Source: Lachnospiraceae bacterium (lineage in GTDB: Bacteria > Bacillota > Clostridia > Lachnospirales > Lachnospiraceae). From it: 43,822 bases of DNA. The stretch's first letter is position 1, and every line of letters starts with the position of its first letter. The translations under genes were made by a program, and so were the position numbers. The notes under the pieces were generated by a model. It did not search any database. It worked only from the letters and a program-made list of their open reading frames with translations, and was not told the origin of the DNA. The stretch spans positions 1-43,822 of the forward strand of contig JAFXCD010000048.1 of assembly GCA_017521605.1 (NCBI GenBank), written 5' to 3'. Shown here one piece after another: positions 16,855 to 25,258 of this stretch.

Positions 16855-17178
16855 ATGGCTTTTGGTATCGGAACCAATACCAAGGATGCAGATGCCGGCC
16901 TTATTCGCGGCACTCAAAGAGAAATCGCCTGTGAATGTTGGTTTACCAGTACCGGCAAGATGATTCCTCTTATGATAAAGGTGCGGGATGAGGATGGGGA
17001 AATGTTGGTGATTAAGAAGATAGAAGTCCACTATCAGGAAAAGAAAAAATATGCCGGAATCCCCTCTGTGGAGTTCGATTGTACGCTGACTATTTTGGAA
17101 CAGGGCATCCGGGCCAAGCTGGTTTATTATCAGACGGAAGGTCGGTGGATTCTCGTTTTAAAGGATTCTCCTTCTTGA
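16855..17178 (+). CDS. Unknown 107-residue protein in the SOS polymerase operon
   Basis: This is a compact soluble protein with no signal or membrane segment and a mixed alpha/beta pattern. The N-terminal half has AFGIGTNTKDADAGL and CECWFTSTGKMIPLMIKV; the C-terminal half is strand-rich (VEFDCTLTILEQGIRAKLVYYQ). AAAGGAGG precedes the ATG and the gene follows the polymerase by 23 bases, so it should be LexA-regulated with it. No family is recognised. It may be an accessory factor for the polymerase, by analogy with YolD-UvrX pairs, but it does not look like YolD. Confidence 0.75.
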   Translation: MAFGIGTNTKDADAGLIRGTQREIACECWFTSTGKMIPLMIKVRDEDGEMLVIKKIEVHYQEKKKYAGIPSVEFDCTLTILEQGIRAKLVYYQTEGRWILVLKDSPS

Positions 17179-17335
17179 TTTTTCTTACATTTTTAGATTT
17201 CTTTGGCAATTTAAAGGAGTCTAGCAATAAATGGATAATATTTCGCAAAAAATGAAAAGCAAATACCCCCAAAGAATCAGTATAATAGGGAGGTATGATA
17301 AAAGGTATTCTTTTTTATAAGGAGGAGAGAAGCAC

Positions 17336-18565
17336 ATGAAAAAATGGAAACTTGGATTACTTACCGCCGTGTTGGCACTTTCCATGACAGCCTGTTCTGC
17401 CAAGGAAACCGCTGCACCGGAAGCAACCCCTACCCCAACACCCGCAGCAGAGGCAACAGCAACTCCTGCGCCCACTCCGGAACCTACGGCTACACCGGAA
17501 CCTACTAAGGAGCCTATCGTAGTAACCGAAACCTTCCAGAGTTTGTTTGGCAAATATGATATCAAGGCAGGCACCTGTCTTTCTGATTTTATGATTTCCA
17601 ACAAAAAATGTAATCAGATTATTACAGAGCAGTTCAACAGTATTACTTTTGAAAACCACCTGAAACCGGAAGCTGTTTTAAATCATCAGGAAAGTGTGGC
17701 TGCCGGCGATTTGGTTGTAAAATTTAATAATACTACCCTTTCTCTTTTGGAATGGTGTAAAGAAAATAACATGGCTGTACGTGGTCATACCATTATTTGG
17801 CACAGTCAGACTCCCGACTGGATTTTCTATGAAGATTTTGATACCAAAAAAGATTTGGTAAGCAGAGATGTAATGTTGGCTCGTATGGAAAGCTATATCA
17901 AACAAACCTTTGAAAAATTAGATGAGTTGGGCTATTTGGAAATGTTCTATGCTTATGATGTAGTAAATGAAGCATGGATGGAGGATGGTAGCAAACGTGA
18001 CAGCTTGTGGCTGAAAACCATTGGTGATGATTATTTATGGCAGGCTTTCTATTTTGCAGATAAGTATGCTCCTGAGTATATTGATTTGTACTACAACGAT
18101 TACAATGAGCAGTTCAAAACTCTTACTCTGTACAATTTCATCCAGACTCTGGTAGATGAAGATGGAAACTATCTGATCGACGGTGTAGGCTTCCAGGCAC
18201 ATTTATATACTGAGGACAATTTGGAAACTTACTTTACTACTTTAGAAAAAATCGGTTCATTAGGTTTAAAGGTATGCTTAACTGAATTAGATGTAAGTCT
18301 TGGTACCTGGCAGAATGTTAAAATGGCAACTGAAGATAATCTGAAGGCTCAGGGCCGTTATTATTACAACTTAATTAATGGTATCCTGCAACGTGTAGAA
18401 GAAGGTAAGGTAAAGATGGATTCCTTAACCGTTTGGGGATTTGCTGATAATCTTTCCTGGAGAAAGGAACGCAGTCCTTTATTCTACAATATGCTTTATC
18501 AGCCTAAGTACTCTTTCTATGGTGCATTGCAGATGAAAGAGCATGCAGGATTTGCAGAAGAATAA
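17336..18565 (+). CDS. GH10 endo-1,4-beta-xylanase, lipoprotein
   Basis: This 409-residue secreted enzyme has a signal peptide with lipobox LSMTAC (Cys20), a Pro/Thr-rich repeated linker (about 25-60) and a GH10 catalytic barrel (about 65-400). The acid/base Glu212 lies in YDVVNEAW and the nucleophile Glu317 in VCLTELDVS; RGHTIIWHSQTPDW is also typical. It hydrolyses xylan, probably tethered to the outer face of the membrane, and fits a gut or rumen fibre degrader. The gene has its own AAGGAGGAG ribosome site, and TATAAT at 17281-17286 is a likely -10 element, although no good -35 is seen. Palindromic element B follows directly. Confidence 0.93.
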   Translation: MKKWKLGLLTAVLALSMTACSAKETAAPEATPTPTPAAEATATPAPTPEPTATPEPTKEPIVVTETFQSLFGKYDIKAGTCLSDFMISNKKCNQIITEQFNSITFENHLKPEAVLNHQESVAAGDLVVKFNNTTLSLLEWCKENNMAVRGHTIIWHSQTPDWIFYEDFDTKKDLVSRDVMLARMESYIKQTFEKLDELGYLEMFYAYDVVNEAWMEDGSKRDSLWLKTIGDDYLWQAFYFADKYAPEYIDLYYNDYNEQFKTLTLYNFIQTLVDEDGNYLIDGVGFQAHLYTEDNLETYFTTLEKIGSLGLKVCLTELDVSLGTWQNVKMATEDNLKAQGRYYYNLINGILQRVEEGKVKMDSLTVWGFADNLSWRKERSPLFYNMLYQPKYSFYGALQMKEHAGFAEE

Positions 18566-18570
18566 ATAAA

Positions 18571-18767
18571 GAACAGGGATAACCCATAAACGGACGGGGG
18601 CCCTATATATCCTATTTGGACACGCTTTCGCTTGGACTCAAACGTAGCGGACACTAAGCCGCAGACGAAACGCAGTTTCGTCTTGATACCATCGCTAAGA
18701 ACCGACGTTTTCCTACAGTCCTGCATTAGGATATATAGAGCCCCCTGTTTATAGCTTTCCCCGTTCC
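18571..18767. repeat. Long palindromic element B
   Basis: This is an imperfect terminal inverted repeat of about 43 bases (18571 onward and ending 18767) enclosing a core of about 110 bases, between the convergent xylanase and ABC permease genes. The core contains a GCTTTCGC hairpin, CACTAAGCC, a strong stem AGACGAAAC / GTTTCGTCT, and GACGTTTTCC followed by ACAGTCC. The ordered CACTA-GC ... GACGTTTTCC-A-AGTCC parts match element A read on its minus strand. It could act as a bidirectional terminator and/or be a small non-autonomous mobile repeat. Confidence 0.7.
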
Positions 18768-18775
18768 TTTGATTC

Positions 18776-19546
18776 TTATAATCGTCTTTTGTTAAATAAG
18801 GGGATGCTGATAATAAAACATACCATCATTGTAAGTCCTGCTACAATCAGGGATTTGGTGTATTCACCGGGTTCAGTCGCTTTCATAAGCAGGTTCATTC
18901 CGTCCATCAACTGAGTGGGCATGTATTCCTTCAGCTTCGGGATAAGGCTTAGCAGGTATACTGTGAAAAATATACCACCGGTTCCCAGAAGCACGGTAGA
19001 ATTACTGCTGCCCATCACAGAAAATAAAATCATCAGGCAAATTGTCCAAACACCTGTCAGCCACCAAAACACTGCTGCAATCCCTAAATGACTGGCAATG
19101 GAATTATCCCAGAAGTAAGCATTGTATGCATAGGTTACACCGTAACATAACCAATAACCGGCTGTCCAGGTTCCAATCAGAACAATAATTTTTGCCAGAA
19201 CTACTTTGTAACGCTCCAGTCCCTTAGTCAGTGCCAGAATTAGAGTGCCGGATTGGTATTCCTTGGTAAACACATTACTTTGCATAAGTACAAAGGCAAT
19301 CAATGCCATAGGTACATTTTTATAAAACTGGGTCCAGGAGGTCATGGCGTCCACTTTTACTTCCAATACAGCAAGACCTGCTTCTTCCATGGACTCTGCC
19401 AGCATCTCCATGATCCAAGGGGTGATCTTGGCAATAGCTGGATTCATAATACCGAAAGCCAAAAACAGTAGTCCTAAAATCATCAGGCGGCTGCTACGGA
19501 TTTGCTCCATCCATTCTTTTTTGATAAAAGCCATCAATGTCTTCAT
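18776..19546 (-). CDS. ABC-2-type transporter permease
   Basis: This 256-residue membrane protein has about six hydrophobic segments and the ABC-2 permease start pattern MKTLMAFIKKEWMEQIRSSR. It overlaps the ATPase gene by 4 bases (ATGA), so the two form one exporter. The substrate is not visible; relatives export peptides, drugs or lipids, or act in envelope stress. It is last in the MerR-led operon and ends just before palindromic element B. Confidence 0.88.
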   Translation of the reverse strand: MKTLMAFIKKEWMEQIRSSRLMILGLLFLAFGIMNPAIAKITPWIMEMLAESMEEAGLAVLEVKVDAMTSWTQFYKNVPMALIAFVLMQSNVFTKEYQSGTLILALTKGLERYKVVLAKIIVLIGTWTAGYWLCYGVTYAYNAYFWDNSIASHLGIAAVFWWLTGVWTICLMILFSVMGSSNSTVLLGTGGIFFTVYLLSLIPKLKEYMPTQLMDGMNLLMKATEPGEYTKSLIVAGLTMMVCFIISIPLFNKRRL

Positions 19547-20442
19547 CCTTCCAGCACCTCCATAAACATAGATTCCAGAGTAGGCTCCTGACGTTCCAGC
19601 TTTAATACCGGAATCCGCTGCTCTGTCAAAAAGCTAAGTACTTGAAAAAGTACTTCTTCATTTCCACTAAAAGTAACTTGCGTTTGACCCTTCTGTATCA
19701 AATAGGAGAACTTACCTAAAAGCTTCTTCATATCTTCTTCACTAACTGTCTCTATAAGATATTCTTCTGTACGGTTCTGTCCACGCACTTCAGCCAACGT
19801 TCCCTGTATGGCGATTTTGCCATCCTTTAAAAAGGCAATATCTGTACAAATTCTCTCCACATCGGATAAAATATGCGTAGAAAACAGAACTGTAGTCTGC
19901 TTTTTTACCTGCTGCAAAATATCCAGAATCTCCTTACGTCCCACCGGATCTAGAGCAGAAGTAGGCTCATCGCAAATTAATAACTTAGGACTGTTAAGTA
20001 ATGCCTGCGCAATGCCCAGTCGTTGCTTCATACCTCGGGAAAATCCTTTGATACGATGTTTTTCTCCCTCCAAACCCACTAATTTCAATAACTCTTCACT
20101 GCGGGACTTAATTTCTGCAGAATTCATACCGGTTATCTCTCCGCAGAACCTCAGATATTCACTAGTATTCATAAAAGAATAAAACTCCGGTACATCCGGC
20201 AAATATCCAATATAATGATTGGTGGCGGTCTGTCCATACACCACCTTTTCACCATTTACATAAATCTCTCCTGCATCCGCCTTTAGAAGTCCCAGAACAG
20301 TCTTCATGGTAGTAGTTTTGCCGGCACCATTTCTGCCGATGAATCCAAACACGGCTCCTTCCGGTACTGTCAAATCCAATCCCTTAAGCACTTCCTTTTC
20401 CCCAAAGCGCTTCTGCAGGTTCTTAATCTCCAACATTGCCAT
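19543..20442 (-). CDS. ABC transporter ATP-binding protein
   Basis: This 299-residue ATPase has Walker A GRNGAGKTTT (about 36-45), Q-loop region, signature FSRGMKQRLGIAQAL, Walker B LLICDEPTSALDP and the switch His in FSTHILSDVERIC. A C-terminal extension of about 80 residues is typical of the BcrA/CcmA-type exporter ATPases. It pairs with the ABC-2 permease that overlaps its end by 4 bases and follows the small PLD-N protein by 3 bases. Confidence 0.93.
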   Translation of the reverse strand: MAMLEIKNLQKRFGEKEVLKGLDLTVPEGAVFGFIGRNGAGKTTTMKTVLGLLKADAGEIYVNGEKVVYGQTATNHYIGYLPDVPEFYSFMNTSEYLRFCGEITGMNSAEIKSRSEELLKLVGLEGEKHRIKGFSRGMKQRLGIAQALLNSPKLLICDEPTSALDPVGRKEILDILQQVKKQTTVLFSTHILSDVERICTDIAFLKDGKIAIQGTLAEVRGQNRTEEYLIETVSEEDMKKLLGKFSYLIQKGQTQVTFSGNEEVLFQVLSFLTEQRIPVLKLERQEPTLESMFMEVLEG

Positions 20443-20445
20443 TTG

Positions 20446-20658
20446 TTACGCCTCTTCCTTCCCTAATATAAAATACAAAATAGGTCCCACAAACTCCATT
20501 CCTACAATTGCTACAATCATCCAAAGGATTCGATTGCCTCTTTTGTAATGATCATGGGTCAAAATATGGTAAATGGTATATCCCAAAAGTGTAAACTGCA
20601 CAATTACTAAGGGAATAATAAAGGGTAAAAATTCTTTTAAAGTTGCTAAATCATTCAT
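20446..20658 (-). CDS. Small two-helix membrane protein, PLDc_N (phospholipase D nuclease N-terminal) type
   Basis: This 70-residue protein has two membrane helices (about 9-32 and 44-64) with the family patterns IPLVIVQFTLLGYTIYHI and GNRILWMIVAIVGMEFVGPILYFILG. PLDc_N proteins are small integral membrane proteins often coded with ABC exporters; their job is unclear. The start overlaps the end of the MerR gene by 8 bases and the ATPase gene follows 3 bases later, so it is part of the exporter operon. Confidence 0.8.
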   Translation of the reverse strand: MNDLATLKEFLPFIIPLVIVQFTLLGYTIYHILTHDHYKRGNRILWMIVAIVGMEFVGPILYFILGKEEA

Positions 20659-21388
20659 CTTCTTTTTCCTCCTGGGGTTGATAGGTTTCTACACAAAATC
20701 CGTAGTGGCCGCAACCGGGACAGTGTAGTTTGCGTGTAGTAGGGGTGTGATTAGCCCAAAAGCTTTCCCAATGACCCGGTTTAAATACTTTGTGACATTC
20801 CGGGCAGATAAAGGAAACCATCCTGTCATAGTACCAAATGATAAAGATACTTCCCAGAATCACCAATACCAGTCCAATCAGGTAGGGCCACCAGATGCCC
20901 TTTAACAGACCCAACATAAAAGTAGCAATTTCTATGATTTCCAAGGGAATCCCCACAGCCAGCATAGTTGCTCGAATTTTCCATAACTGCTTTTTGTTCT
21001 TCATCTGCTGCGCTATATCACCTAAATGGTCTACGGAGAAATTTTGATAATGCTTCATTTCCTTCTGTATGGTAAGTAAGGTATCCCTTCGTTTTTCCTG
21101 TTGTGCCAGTTCCTCCTCCACCATAGCCAGCTTCTGCTCCAGCATCACAGAGATGATTTTTTCAGAATTCTCTGCTTCCAGAATCTCTGCGATACTGTTT
21201 ATGGAAATATCCAAATCTCTCATAAAGCAAATAATCCGCAGCTTCTTTAAATCCTCATCATTATAAAGTCTGCGACCGCCTTCACTGAAATCACTGGGCA
21301 TCAGAATTCCTCTGGAATCATAATACTGTACGGTACGTACCGTAATCCCTGTAAGCTTTGCAATTTCTCCTGTGGTGTACTGCGACAT
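20651..21388 (-). CDS. MerR-family regulator with membrane helices and a zinc-ribbon-like tail
   Basis: This 245-residue protein has an N-terminal MerR winged helix (YTTGEIAKLTGITVRTVQYYDSRGIL, 1-70), a coiled-coil dimerisation helix (about 75-125), two membrane helices (about 140-185) and a tail with CPECHKVFKP and CPGCGHYGFC, likely a zinc ribbon. A MerR fused to membrane helices suggests sensing at the membrane, for example of an antimicrobial or envelope stress. It heads the operon with the PLDc_N protein and ABC exporter and probably autoregulates through dyads in its own promoter. Confidence 0.87.
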   Translation of the reverse strand: MSQYTTGEIAKLTGITVRTVQYYDSRGILMPSDFSEGGRRLYNDEDLKKLRIICFMRDLDISINSIAEILEAENSEKIISVMLEQKLAMVEEELAQQEKRRDTLLTIQKEMKHYQNFSVDHLGDIAQQMKNKKQLWKIRATMLAVGIPLEIIEIATFMLGLLKGIWWPYLIGLVLVILGSIFIIWYYDRMVSFICPECHKVFKPGHWESFWANHTPTTRKLHCPGCGHYGFCVETYQPQEEKEDE

Positions 21389-21414
21389 AGCTTTTCACCG
21401 CCTTTCTAGATCTA

Positions 21415-21460
21415 TATATACCATATAACGTAGCGTCACAAGCAACCCCTGACGCTACGT
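21415..21460 (-). promoter_or_regulatory. MerR-type promoter with two dyad operators
   Basis: On the minus strand TTGCTT (21440-21445) and TATATA (21415-21420) are 19 bases apart, the long spacer typical of MerR-activated promoters. The spacer holds TGACGCTACGTTA, and upstream of the -35 is TGACGTAGCGTCA. ACGTAGCGTCA (21428-21438) and TGACGCTACGT (21450-21460) are perfect inverted copies. Confidence 0.75.
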
Positions 21461-21545
21461 CATGTTGAAAAAAACTTTATTATTTACTCATCTGTCGGAC
21501 GGAGGGGATTATATATCCTCCACTCTTCATAATAAAATATGTTCT

Positions 21546-22292
21546 CTAACACTCCACCGTTTCATACAAAAATGCATTACCCTGCTTGCCTACTCTTTTC
21601 ACCACTTCCAGGTAGTTCAGCAGATTCAAGGTTACCCCTGCTAACTGGGTGTTGCATTTTGTAGCTTTAGCAAATTCCTTAGAAGTGAAGGGCTCCTGTA
21701 AATCATAGGGGATAAATTGTAAATAATCTTCCTTACACTCCAAAGTGATTTCCTCCACAAATTGATTGGGGATACGGTCATACTTGGATGCATGATTTTT
21801 GCGCTGCGCACCCCAGCCGTTTAGAAGCTTGTACTCATCCATATCCAACAAGATAATTTTTATTTTTAAATTAGGCTCCTTTAGGAAAGTCTTGATACGA
21901 TACAGCTCCGCAAAAGCACTGTACTCGCTACCCTTTTTAGTGGATTTACGTCCCTTGCTGACCTCTCCGGTTTCCTCATCAATCCAGTGCAACCATCTTT
22001 GTCTGGTCACAGGATACACAATGGTCACAGGAAACTCCTTTAAAAAGCACTGTAGCTTCTCCCGCATCCGGTTAAACTGCCCTGTCTGTATTTCTATGAT
22101 TTCCTGTCCGGTGAAAATATCCGCCACAAATTTATTGATGGGTATTTCCTGCTTATCCTCGTCCGGTTCATAGAAGTTTTTCAATATAGCATGGAGCGTC
22201 TTCTCCGAAAGGGTACCGATACCCATACGCTCTCTGTCACTACCTATGATTTTTTCCCTAGCCTGTTCAAATCGTCTGTTTGGATTGTCCAT
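21546..22292 (-). CDS. Unknown protein, possible restriction-endonuclease-like fold plus winged helix
   Basis: This 248-residue soluble protein is not recognised by name. The middle has ADIFTGQEIIEIQTGQF followed by a helix and FPVTIVYPV, which resembles the D-x(n)-E-x-Q core and next strand of PD-(D/E)XK nuclease-like folds. The last 50 residues (FTSKEFAKATKCNTQLAGVTLNL in part) look like a winged helix. A basic stretch GRKSTKKGS lies between. AAAGGA precedes the start. It stands alone between the MerR operon and a methyltransferase. A role in DNA processing is only a hypothesis. Confidence 0.7.
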   Translation of the reverse strand: MDNPNRRFEQAREKIIGSDRERMGIGTLSEKTLHAILKNFYEPDEDKQEIPINKFVADIFTGQEIIEIQTGQFNRMREKLQCFLKEFPVTIVYPVTRQRWLHWIDEETGEVSKGRKSTKKGSEYSAFAELYRIKTFLKEPNLKIKIILLDMDEYKLLNGWGAQRKNHASKYDRIPNQFVEEITLECKEDYLQFIPYDLQEPFTSKEFAKATKCNTQLAGVTLNLLNYLEVVKRVGKQGNAFLYETVEC

Positions 22293-22331
22293 ATTCTTAT
22301 CCTTTAATCCATTATTTTACAAATCCTCAAT

Positions 22332-22377
22332 TAAACTCCCGCGACAAGAGAAACTTTTTCCTTACCACGGGAGTTTA
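22332..22377. terminator. Stem-loop between methyltransferase and unknown gene
   Basis: A 10-bp perfect inverted repeat (TAAACTCCCG / CGGGAGTTTA) with a 26-base loop lies downstream of the methyltransferase gene. There is no clear U-run, so termination is only possible. Confidence 0.35.
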
Positions 22378-22421
22378 CCTTACATTTTTATCTTACCACA
22401 TTCCTACATAAGCGAAAAGAA

Positions 22422-23138
22422 CTATTCCACCCTCTTCACCACAATCATCACAAAATTCAGAATATCCTTTAATCCTCTCTGCAAAAATTCCTCATCTTTG
22501 ATACCATACTCATGGCCACAGTCAAACCAGTCCTGCCAAACTAAGTCAAAGATGGCAGATTCATATACTTCTACTTCCACCTGCTTCTCACAAGACTTTG
22601 CAATATGACCTGCCCACCATTCCTTTGTCCGGAACATATAAATTTCTTCCCCGGCCCATTCCTCCATTAGTTCCTTCATGGAGCCGGTAGGTTCTTCCTT
22701 CAAGCCCGGAACTACCAGTAAGGCGTAGCCACCTTTCTTGAGAAATGGAAGTATTTTTTCTCCAAATACCTTCTCCTCACAGCCGAAATAGTGATAAGTA
22801 TCTACGCTAATCATTGCATCAAAATACTCTTCTGCAAAAGGTAGTTTCAAGGCATCCCCATAAATGGGTATCACCTTATGTTCCAATCCATTTTCCCGGA
22901 TACGTTTCCAATTCTCTGTGGGAGATACCCACAAATCCAACGCCCACACTTTATCTGCAGTAGTCTCCTTAGCCAAAAACAGGGATGAAAGTGCCGCTCC
23001 ACAGCCTAAATCCAATACACTTCCTTCACTCACTGCCTGTGGATGGTCACTTACGATTTCATCCAACAAGCGCAGAGCATTGGGTCCCATCATATATTCT
23101 TTGGTAAAATATTGTTTATAATTCTCTATATTCTTCAT
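22422..23138 (-). CDS. Class I SAM-dependent methyltransferase
   Basis: This 238-residue protein has SAM-binding motif I VLDLGCGAALSSLFLA, an acidic motif II (VWALDLWVS), GDALKLPF and MISVDTYHYFG. This is the small-molecule methyltransferase type (UbiE-like). The substrate is unknown. AGGAGGTG precedes the ATG, and the gene follows the MutS2-like gene by about 17 bases, so the two are probably cotranscribed. Confidence 0.88.
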   Translation of the reverse strand: MKNIENYKQYFTKEYMMGPNALRLLDEIVSDHPQAVSEGSVLDLGCGAALSSLFLAKETTADKVWALDLWVSPTENWKRIRENGLEHKVIPIYGDALKLPFAEEYFDAMISVDTYHYFGCEEKVFGEKILPFLKKGGYALLVVPGLKEEPTGSMKELMEEWAGEEIYMFRTKEWWAGHIAKSCEKQVEVEVYESAIFDLVWQDWFDCGHEYGIKDEEFLQRGLKDILNFVMIVVKRVE

Positions 23139-23155
23139 GTTACACCTCCTGCATA

Positions 23156-25057
23156 TTATTCCTCTTCATGTATAATAGTGGCTTCTGTATACTTTCTACC
23201 CATCTCATGCTTTAACTTCCGATTTTCCACGGACTCAAAGATAATAGAAAAATCATAATCCTCCGGATACAACTCGCTGGCTGCCACATGCAGCTTCACA
23301 CGTTTCCGGTTAATCCAGATTTTCTTGCCCTTTACCTGTACCCTAAGTACTCCCTTTTCATTTATCTTTTCACAAACGATACCTATCTTTTGGTCCGGAT
23401 AAATCATCACACTGTCACCTATATTGTATTCCTGCGTCATATTGGCTTTCTTAGAATTTTTCTTTATCTTCTTGATACTACCGGTTTTCTTTTTCTCCAG
23501 CTTATTTTGATTATGGGACACAAAGGTTTCCGCCGCCTTCTTGCCATAGGCTGCCTCCACTGCCACCTTCAGCATACTTTCCGGCATACCCAGTCTGTCT
23601 GCGATGTAAAAAGCGCAGCTTTCTCCGGCTTCCCCGATAATCATCTGATAGGTGGGCAGCAGGCTGTCCTTATCAAAGGTCATCCGAGCATTGACAATGC
23701 TTTCCGCTTTGTCCGCATACTCTTTTACTTCGGGATAATGGGTAGTGACGATAAAGTGGCACTCACTTTTACGCAGCTCCTCTAAAATAGCGATGGCGAT
23801 TCCCATACCCTCTGCCGGGTCCGTTCCGGAACCAAGCTCATCCATGATTACCAGACTGTTCCCGTTTACCTCCGACAAAACCTCCAACACATTCTTAATA
23901 TGTGCGGAAAAGGTGGACAGATTTTCGGAAATATTCTGTCCATCCCCGATATCACAAAGGTAATTACTGTTCATGCAGATACTTGCCTCGTCACAGGTCA
24001 CATGAAGTCCACTCTGGGCCATGAGACAGTTTAGCATCACCGTCTTGATAGCAACGGTTTTACCCCCTGTATTGGGTCCGGTAATCACAATTCCTTTTGT
24101 TTCTCCACCCATCTCAAACTGCAGAGGTACACAAACACTTCTATCCATCAGTGGATGGCGGGCATTTTTCAATCTTATATTTCTCTCTATGGTAATCACC
24201 GGCTCACAGGCCTGCATATCCAGAGAAAGCTTGCCCTTAGAAAAAATATAATCCAGTTTCTCCATCATACGGATATTTTCCTGCATCAGAGCCTCTGCTC
24301 CGGCAACCATAGCCGTCAAGGTATACAGAATCCGATACACCTCATTCTCTTCACTGATACGAAACTGGTCGATTTCCTCATAAATATGGGCTACTCCCAC
24401 CGGCTCCACGAAAAGGGTACTGCCTGTCGCTGACTTATCAATCACACTTCCGGGAAGTCTGTGCTTGTACTCCTTCTTTACCGGAATACAAAGCCTGCCA
24501 TTACGGAAGGTACTGAAGCTATCTGCCAAAATATCCTTATTGGCACGCATAATCTGGTCCGCCTTCTGCTTCATATCCTCTGTCTTCTTCGTTATTTGCA
24601 TGCGAAGCTGGGACAATTCCTTGGAAGCATAATCATCCACCCTCTCATAACGGATTTGTCTGGCAATCTCTTCCCGAAGTTCATCCACAGAGTCTAGATT
24701 CTCCTCATAATATGCCAAAGAATTTTGGAATGCTTTGCCTCTCTCCAAATAATCCTTTAAACGTCTCACCGCGCTGAGAATCATCCCCACTCTTTCCAGC
24801 TGGTAAGGAGTCAAGCACTCATCTTTTGAGGCAGCTTCCATCACTTCCTTAATTTCTGTCACATTTTGAAGGGGTGGTGTCCCCAGCTTTTCTATGAGTT
24901 CACGAGCATCCGTGGTATCCTTCAAAGCACTCTTTAACTCTAACTCTGCCAGCATAAAAGTTGCTGCATCAATCTGCTCATGTGCATACTCCGTAACTGC
25001 CAACTCCTTCCATCGCATCTTTACCTTATCAAATTCTAAAATTTTGTCTAAATTCAC
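23156..25057 (-). CDS. MutS2-like ATPase lacking the Smr domain
   Basis: This MutS-family ATPase of about 633 residues has lever/clamp helices (1-300), Walker A GPNTGGKT (about 325-332), Walker B IMDELGSGTDPAEG and TTHYPEVKEYA. A basic linker (KKTGSIKKIKKNSKK) leads to a KOW-like segment (IGDSVMIYPDQKIGIV), and the protein then ends without the Smr nuclease/hydrolase domain of canonical MutS2. It could act in recombination control or on stalled ribosomes. The start is placed at GTG (25057), because GGAGG lies 7 bases upstream inside the longer ATG frame (25072), which itself has no ribosome site. A full MutS2 lies at 8372-10750. Confidence 0.85.
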   Translation of the reverse strand: MNLDKILEFDKVKMRWKELAVTEYAHEQIDAATFMLAELELKSALKDTTDARELIEKLGTPPLQNVTEIKEVMEAASKDECLTPYQLERVGMILSAVRRLKDYLERGKAFQNSLAYYEENLDSVDELREEIARQIRYERVDDYASKELSQLRMQITKKTEDMKQKADQIMRANKDILADSFSTFRNGRLCIPVKKEYKHRLPGSVIDKSATGSTLFVEPVGVAHIYEEIDQFRISEENEVYRILYTLTAMVAGAEALMQENIRMMEKLDYIFSKGKLSLDMQACEPVITIERNIRLKNARHPLMDRSVCVPLQFEMGGETKGIVITGPNTGGKTVAIKTVMLNCLMAQSGLHVTCDEASICMNSNYLCDIGDGQNISENLSTFSAHIKNVLEVLSEVNGNSLVIMDELGSGTDPAEGMGIAIAILEELRKSECHFIVTTHYPEVKEYADKAESIVNARMTFDKDSLLPTYQMIIGEAGESCAFYIADRLGMPESMLKVAVEAAYGKKAAETFVSHNQNKLEKKKTGSIKKIKKNSKKANMTQEYNIGDSVMIYPDQKIGIVCEKINEKGVLRVQVKGKKIWINRKRVKLHVAASELYPEDYDFSIIFESVENRKLKHEMGRKYTEATIIHEEE

Positions 25058-25104
25058 TTCTTTTTCCTCCATTTTACTGCTTGTTTCATGGATGCCTTAA
25101 TATG

Positions 25105-25258
25105 CCTACTATTCAGAGCCATGCAAATTTTGAAAAATAAGGCTTGTCAAGCTTTCTTGTAAAAGCTTCTTTTTCAAAATTTATATGGCGAGAAGCACAC
25201 ATGAGCAAAAAGTAAGTTGCAAAGCAACGATTTTGCGAATGCGGGCTCTGAATAGTGG
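25105..25258. repeat. Long palindromic element C
   Basis: Outer arms of 15-16 bases (25105-25120 and 25244-25258, ACTATTCAGAGCC core) enclose two hairpins: a perfect 13-bp stem AAATTTTGAAAAA / TTTTTCAAAATTT with an inner AAGCTTT stem, and GTTGC-AAA-GCAAC nested in a GCAAAA / TTTTGC stem. The architecture (outer arms, nested stem, GAAA/AAA-loop hairpin beside the second arm) resembles elements A and B, but the sequence is mostly different. It lies between a terminator and the Smr-less MutS2 gene. Confidence 0.6.

Noticed and set aside
18000-18565. Idea that the xylanase might be inactive or truncated
   Set aside because: Both catalytic Glu residues and the full GH10 length are present.
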